A stretch of DNA of 64,000 nucleotides, taken from positions 11,580,729 through 11,644,728 of the forward strand of contig JAUJYN010000012.1 of the NCBI GenBank assembly GCA_030737835.1, read 5' to 3'. The notes under the pieces are model-generated. The model ran no database searches. It was not told the DNA's origin and was given only the letters and a program-made list of their open reading frames with translations. The position numbers and the translations under genes were made by a program. Shown here one piece after another: positions 60,118 through 64,000 of the stretch (the first letter of the stretch is position 1; each line of letters begins with the position of its first letter). This DNA is from Acorus gramineus. Taxonomy: Eukaryota; Streptophyta; Magnoliopsida; Acorales; Acoraceae.

Positions 60118-60882
60118 ATAAAAAGAAAAGAAAAATGGTGTTTTTTCTATTCCCACCGATCCGGCTAGGTCGATCAAACTTGATCGTCATTTTAAGTTTT
60201 CGGCGATCAAACTTGGTCGTCATTTCATATTTTGAGTGACCTAACTTGGTCGTCATTTCAGGTTTCATGTGACTGAACTTGGTCAAACAGAATTTGTAAT
60301 AAAGTTTTTAATTTTTTTTTTTCAAACTTAATCCCATGACGTGTATCCTCCTTGGATCTTTCATGTCACTCCAAGTCTGAGTTGTAATGTAGGGAGAATC
60401 AATTATTATTCTTAAATGTAGAACATAAGAACATTTATTTTTACATAACGGATCAATACATTTTTAAAAACTAAATATAAAATGTGTTTGGATCAACTGG
60501 TAGATTTTTTTTGTTTTTAAACAAAGAATCCGCTTAACTACGAATTCAAACAAAACTTAAAAATGATATATATTTGTCTAATAAGATATTCTTATATAAA
60601 AATTTAAATTAATTGAAAGTATACATACTTACATTATTTTCAATCCTTTAGCTGTTATTTGGATAAAAGAATAAATGTAGAAAAAGATGAATAAAGTCAA
60701 AAATTTATTTGTTTACAAAGAACATGTAAATATAATTCTGGACCCTGTTCGACTAATTTCGGTTACCCAAAATCTAAAATGATGACTAAGTTTGATCGTC
60801 CAAAACCTGAAATGACAACCAAATTCAGCCGATGGAAACAGCCAAACACTGATTTTTTTTTTATTTTTTTTTTTTATGATGA
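60118..60882. mobile_element. Foldback element with tandem sub-repeats in both arms
   Basis: The left arm (about 60130-60292) contains about four ~34-39-bp units around CTTGGTCGTCATTTCA. The right arm (about 60738-60870) contains about three units in inverted orientation (TGAAATGACAACCAAATT, AAATGATGACTAAGTTTG). Outer ends carry GGTGTTTTTTCTATTCC versus TCAGTGTTTGGCTGTTTCC (read inward). The middle (about 60300-60735) is AT-rich. Long TIRs with internal tandem repeats occur in Mutator-like and Foldback elements; the class is not settled and no duplication was identified. Confidence 0.55.
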
Positions 60883-60899
60883 ATCAAGTGAAACATTCG

Positions 60900-61800
60900 G
60901 TGGGATAGCCGCGCCCGTTCTCATATGCGGTCTATGCGGCAGCACAGGCAATTCGGTATGCCTATCGAATCGCGTAGGCCGAAAAGCGGCCATATGCGAA
61001 CTAAGAGCGGGCCGACGTGCGGTATGCGCCCGCTTAAGCGGGCACATCAGTATAGAAAATTTAGACGGGTATAAAAATTACAAACGGGGTCTTCTTCTCC
61101 TTCGAAACAGCCGACCCAAACAAATCCACCTGCTCCTCCCCTTCAACCACCGACCTTCTCACCGTAGCAGCCACCGATCTTCACCGTAGCGACCACCGAC
61201 CTTCACTGTAGCGATCTTCTCTTCATCGACTGCTTCTCCTCCTTCGACCCACCGCAGCGACTTCCCCTCCAGCTGTTCTAGCGCCAACCTCTACTTCTTC
61301 GATTGTCGACCTCCACCTTCACAGAGTTGTCCCCCTCTCACGTGTGAAAACACTGGTGAGACTTTTGTGTTGGTTGATGGTGAGACTTGAGAGTTGAGAG
61401 TCAAACTCTCTCTTGGACTTCCAAACAAAAAGCATTTATTAGAAATGTTAATGGGGGCAGGTGGACATGGGACTCATGGACATGGGATAGTTTCACTTTT
61501 GAGTGAATTTTTTTTAGTTTTTTTTTTTTTTTTGTTATTCTTTTATCTGATGTATATATACGTGTGTCAGTGATGTAAGGTGTACTAGAAAATTTTGATT
61601 AAAATATAAACAACTTAGAGTCTTTTAACATATTCTCTGTATATATGTTTTTAATATATTTAGAAATTATATTTTTTATTAATAAAAATATAAAACCGCA
61701 TATACTCTCACATATATTATCGTATACCGCATATACTCTATGCGGTATCTTGTCCGTACCAAAACTGCATACCGCATTTCAAAACATTGATCATAACATT
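60900..61800. mobile_element. Possible TIR element with GCGGTATGC-rich ends
   Basis: GC-rich words GCGGTATGC, ATATGCGG and GCGGCC cluster at 60905-61050. Inverted counterparts (CCGCATATAC, GCATACCGCAT) cluster at 61695-61775. Between them lie a C-rich, coding-like patch (61090-61340) and T runs. This resembles a decayed non-autonomous element, but ends and target duplication are not resolved. Confidence 0.35.
61146..61214. repeat. Short minisatellite, three ~22-24-bp units
   Basis: Three diverged tandem units of the form CCACCGACCTTCACCGTAGC, inside a C-rich patch. Confidence 0.75.
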
Positions 61801-62940
61801 AAGAGATATTTATTTTTATTTATTATTTATGTGAGACTGGGTTATACATGAGGAGGTAGTTTACCCAGCTCAGTCGAAAGGTAAATTTTGCATACCACAC
61901 TGGGGTTAGTAATTTTATGATCTCAAGTTCAGATGCTCTCCGACTTACTTGATGCATAAGATTTGTGAGGATTTGGTATATCTAGGGACATTCTGGGCCG
62001 CATATATGTTTCTAACAAGGGGTGTGCTACTTTAATCATCATCATTATTTTTGAAGTAGATTATTTGTTTGTCATTTATCTGATAATTCTTCGTAGGAAA
62101 CATTTTTTTTTTTTTTTATCTGCTCAATGTAGACCACCACACTTGAAATTTATTTTATTCAATGTTTTTGAAATCTGAGAAACAGAATGAAAATGTGTTT
62201 TTGTTGTTATTGTTATTATTACAAGATAATTGAATTTGATTGTATATTATACAAAGACACAATTATATAATATCATATATATTAAATTCAATTATGATAT
62301 TTTTGAAGTAGATACTTTAATATCTGTTTGCATTTTAAGTCATTCTTGATATTCGAATATCAATTTTTTTTTTCTCTACCATTGATCCAAGTCATCCTAT
62401 GGACCTATCCTACAAAAATAACAGAACCACAAAAACTTCATAGAGTGAGGAACATCTACCATATCATTGAAGAGATATTAAAAGGCAAAGGGAGATTCAT
62501 CAAATATCATGAACAACTTGTCCATCTCCACTTGGATATATTTGGACCACCTCTAAATAGTAAGGTCTATATTTCCCATCAAACATGGACCACCTTCATT
62601 CTAATTAAATTTTTAGAGTTGAAGAGTTCATTTAAATGAATCAAATAAAAGAGGAAAGATTTTTTTTTTTTTTTCTTAAAGAAATTATCACTATTCAATT
62701 GAAAAGATATATCTATTCTTCATATAAACTAGCATTCCTTTAACTATTACCCACCACATGCAGTCTTTATAAACTAGCATTTCTATAAGCTTTTCGAACC
62801 AGTTTACAAGCAAACATCTTTTGACTTGAAAGCTCCCTCAAACTTTGAAATTAACAACAAAGGAAATTTGAATTTTGAAATTTCTAAGTCTTGATGTTTT
62901 ATATAAGCTTGTATGGGTCCGTACGCTGATACACTCACAT
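61801..62940. other. AT-rich intergenic sequence, no gene seen
   Basis: The longest ORF (62328-62639) has no family I recognise and is bordered by T runs; treated as chance or decayed. No repeat ends paired. Confidence 0.45.
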
Positions 62941-62949
62941 CATTCATGT

Positions 62950-63225
62950 CATCCTAACTCAATGAGTGCAGCTACACTCAATTTTTTTTCTCAGTCTAAA
63001 ACACAGTTTTATATACCATATTAAAAATCTAGTGAATCATATACCTCGTTAGATATTGTATGTACCATATTAAATATTTTCTTATACTTATTAAAAATGG
63101 GTTCATTCACTTGAAATTAAGCGATATACACTTTTTATCATTAGATGATTTTTATTATTTTAAAAAAATTTAAAACATCTGAGTTCTCAGTTTTAATTGA
63201 TGAATGTGACTGAGTCTGTATTTTC
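62950..63225. repeat. Degenerate GTTACA-family repeat copy
   Basis: Words CATATACCTCGTTAGAT, TTATTAAAAATGGGTTCATT and AATGTGACTGAGTCTG align with the repeats at 11710-12050 and 63507-63735. The ends are poorly preserved. Confidence 0.4.
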
Positions 63226-63506
63226 CAACTCAATATATGAACTCTATAGTAGAGTATATGTTCCACCGAGTGACTTTTGAAATATGTAAAAGATTTTGCT
63301 CTGGTCTTTTATGTGAGCTGTTGATGAGGTCATTTCTGTTTGTTTGGATGAAATTGATAATGCCCACATTTCATTTCAAATAAATTTCATCCACTATTTT
63401 TTTGTGAAATACATACTTTATTATAAAAGTAAACGCTTTTAAAAAATTCAAAATATATTTAGACCATAAAAATAACTACAAAAATGATTTAGAATAATAA
63501 ATAAGG

Positions 63507-63735
63507 GCGTTGTTACACTCGATTATTTTTACAACCTAAAATGCAGTCCTATACATCTTAGTCTTGTTAAATTTTTTCTTACATTCTGGATTCATTCAAC
63601 TCAAAATAAAGCAATATATATTTTTTTTATTAAAACATATACATCATTAAACGATATTTACTATATTTAAAAAAATAAAAAAACATGTATGATTAGCGTT
63701 TTGAATTGTAAAAGAGATCGAATGTAACATTTTTC
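63507..63735. mobile_element. GTTACA-ended foldback repeat copy
   Basis: The left end GTTACACTCGATTATTTTTA and the right end, read inward, GTTACATTCGATCTCTTTTA are inverted repeats about 20 bp long. The interior includes TTCATTCAACTCAAAATAAA as in the 11.7-kb copy. 229 bp, no ORF. This is the best-preserved pair of ends in the family. Confidence 0.6.
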
Positions 63736-64000
63736 AATAAATAATTAAGTGGTGTCATGGCCCACGAAGAGCTGAATAAAAAAAATCATTTGATTTAATT
63801 AAAGTAATATCGTTATTAGTATAATAATAATTTTAATTAATAAGAGACAATACATGATCCAGCGACATGTGGCGAAAAACTAAATAATTGTTTTATATAG
63901 AGGTGTGTATCTTTCTTTTTATTTTTCTTTTTTTTAGGTGGATATGTAGATGTGTGTGTCTTCTTTGTTGAACATCATTTTCATTTGAATTGATTTTTCA

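Noticed and set aside
62328-62639. 103-codon ORF near the right edge
   Set aside because: I recognise no domain, and it is bordered by T runs and AT-rich sequence; chance or decayed sequence is more likely than a gene.
1-64000. tRNA, rRNA, CRISPR or prokaryotic operon features
   Set aside because: No cloverleaf with A/B boxes, rRNA-like segment, or spaced direct-repeat array was recognised; spliced genes show this is plant nuclear DNA.

Overview
This is plant nuclear DNA: three spliced or plant-type genes set far apart in AT-rich intergenic sequence full of small DNA transposons, microsatellites and dead retrotransposon pieces. The genes point to a flowering plant. The CHMP1 gene and the transporter exons are strongly GC-rich while introns and spacers are AT-rich; in the transporter the last exon also drops in GC toward its 3' end. 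That pattern is common in monocots and some early-diverging lineages, but I cannot name a species.

Layout. (1) 253-7236, minus strand: a complete homologue of the clock regulator TIME FOR COFFEE (TIC), which I reconstruct as 14 coding exons and about 1643 residues. Its upstream region (about 7240-8830) holds eight perfect CACGTG G-boxes and four GTGGGNCCCAC sites. (2) 8830-27180: about 18 kb with no convincing gene, containing TIR-type elements (MULE-like, hAT-like, Tourist-like), one element that appears to carry a GC-rich genic fragment (12.3-12.9 kb), and possible LTR fragments. (3) 28021-28635, plus strand: an intronless ESCRT-III CHMP1 gene, with a MULE-type MITE ending about 295 bp before its ATG. 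(4) 28636-43000: spacer containing a duplicated CHMP1 downstream segment, a paralogous segment pair in which one member carries two transposon insertions and the other is an empty site, and a four-copy degenerate repeat cluster. (5) 43623-50422, plus strand: a complete five-exon STP13-type hexose/H+ symporter of 527 residues, with four G-boxes in its proximal promoter. (6) 50890-53835: two head-to-head LINE 3' remnants (zinc knuckle plus RNase H), both broken. (7) 53840-64000: spacer with nested TIR elements, a perfect 119-nt palindrome with a TA core, a foldback with tandem sub-repeats, and short degenerate repeats.

The three genes belong to different processes (circadian/metabolic regulation, endosomal sorting, sugar uptake) and nothing in the sequence suggests they work as a unit. 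The most distinctive signal is a family of roughly 350-545 bp full-length inverted-repeat MITEs present five times in 41 kb. Three copies have perfect 9-bp target duplications, one of them with a matching empty site 5 kb away. All exon junctions, element ends and repeat alignments were read by eye; none was computed.
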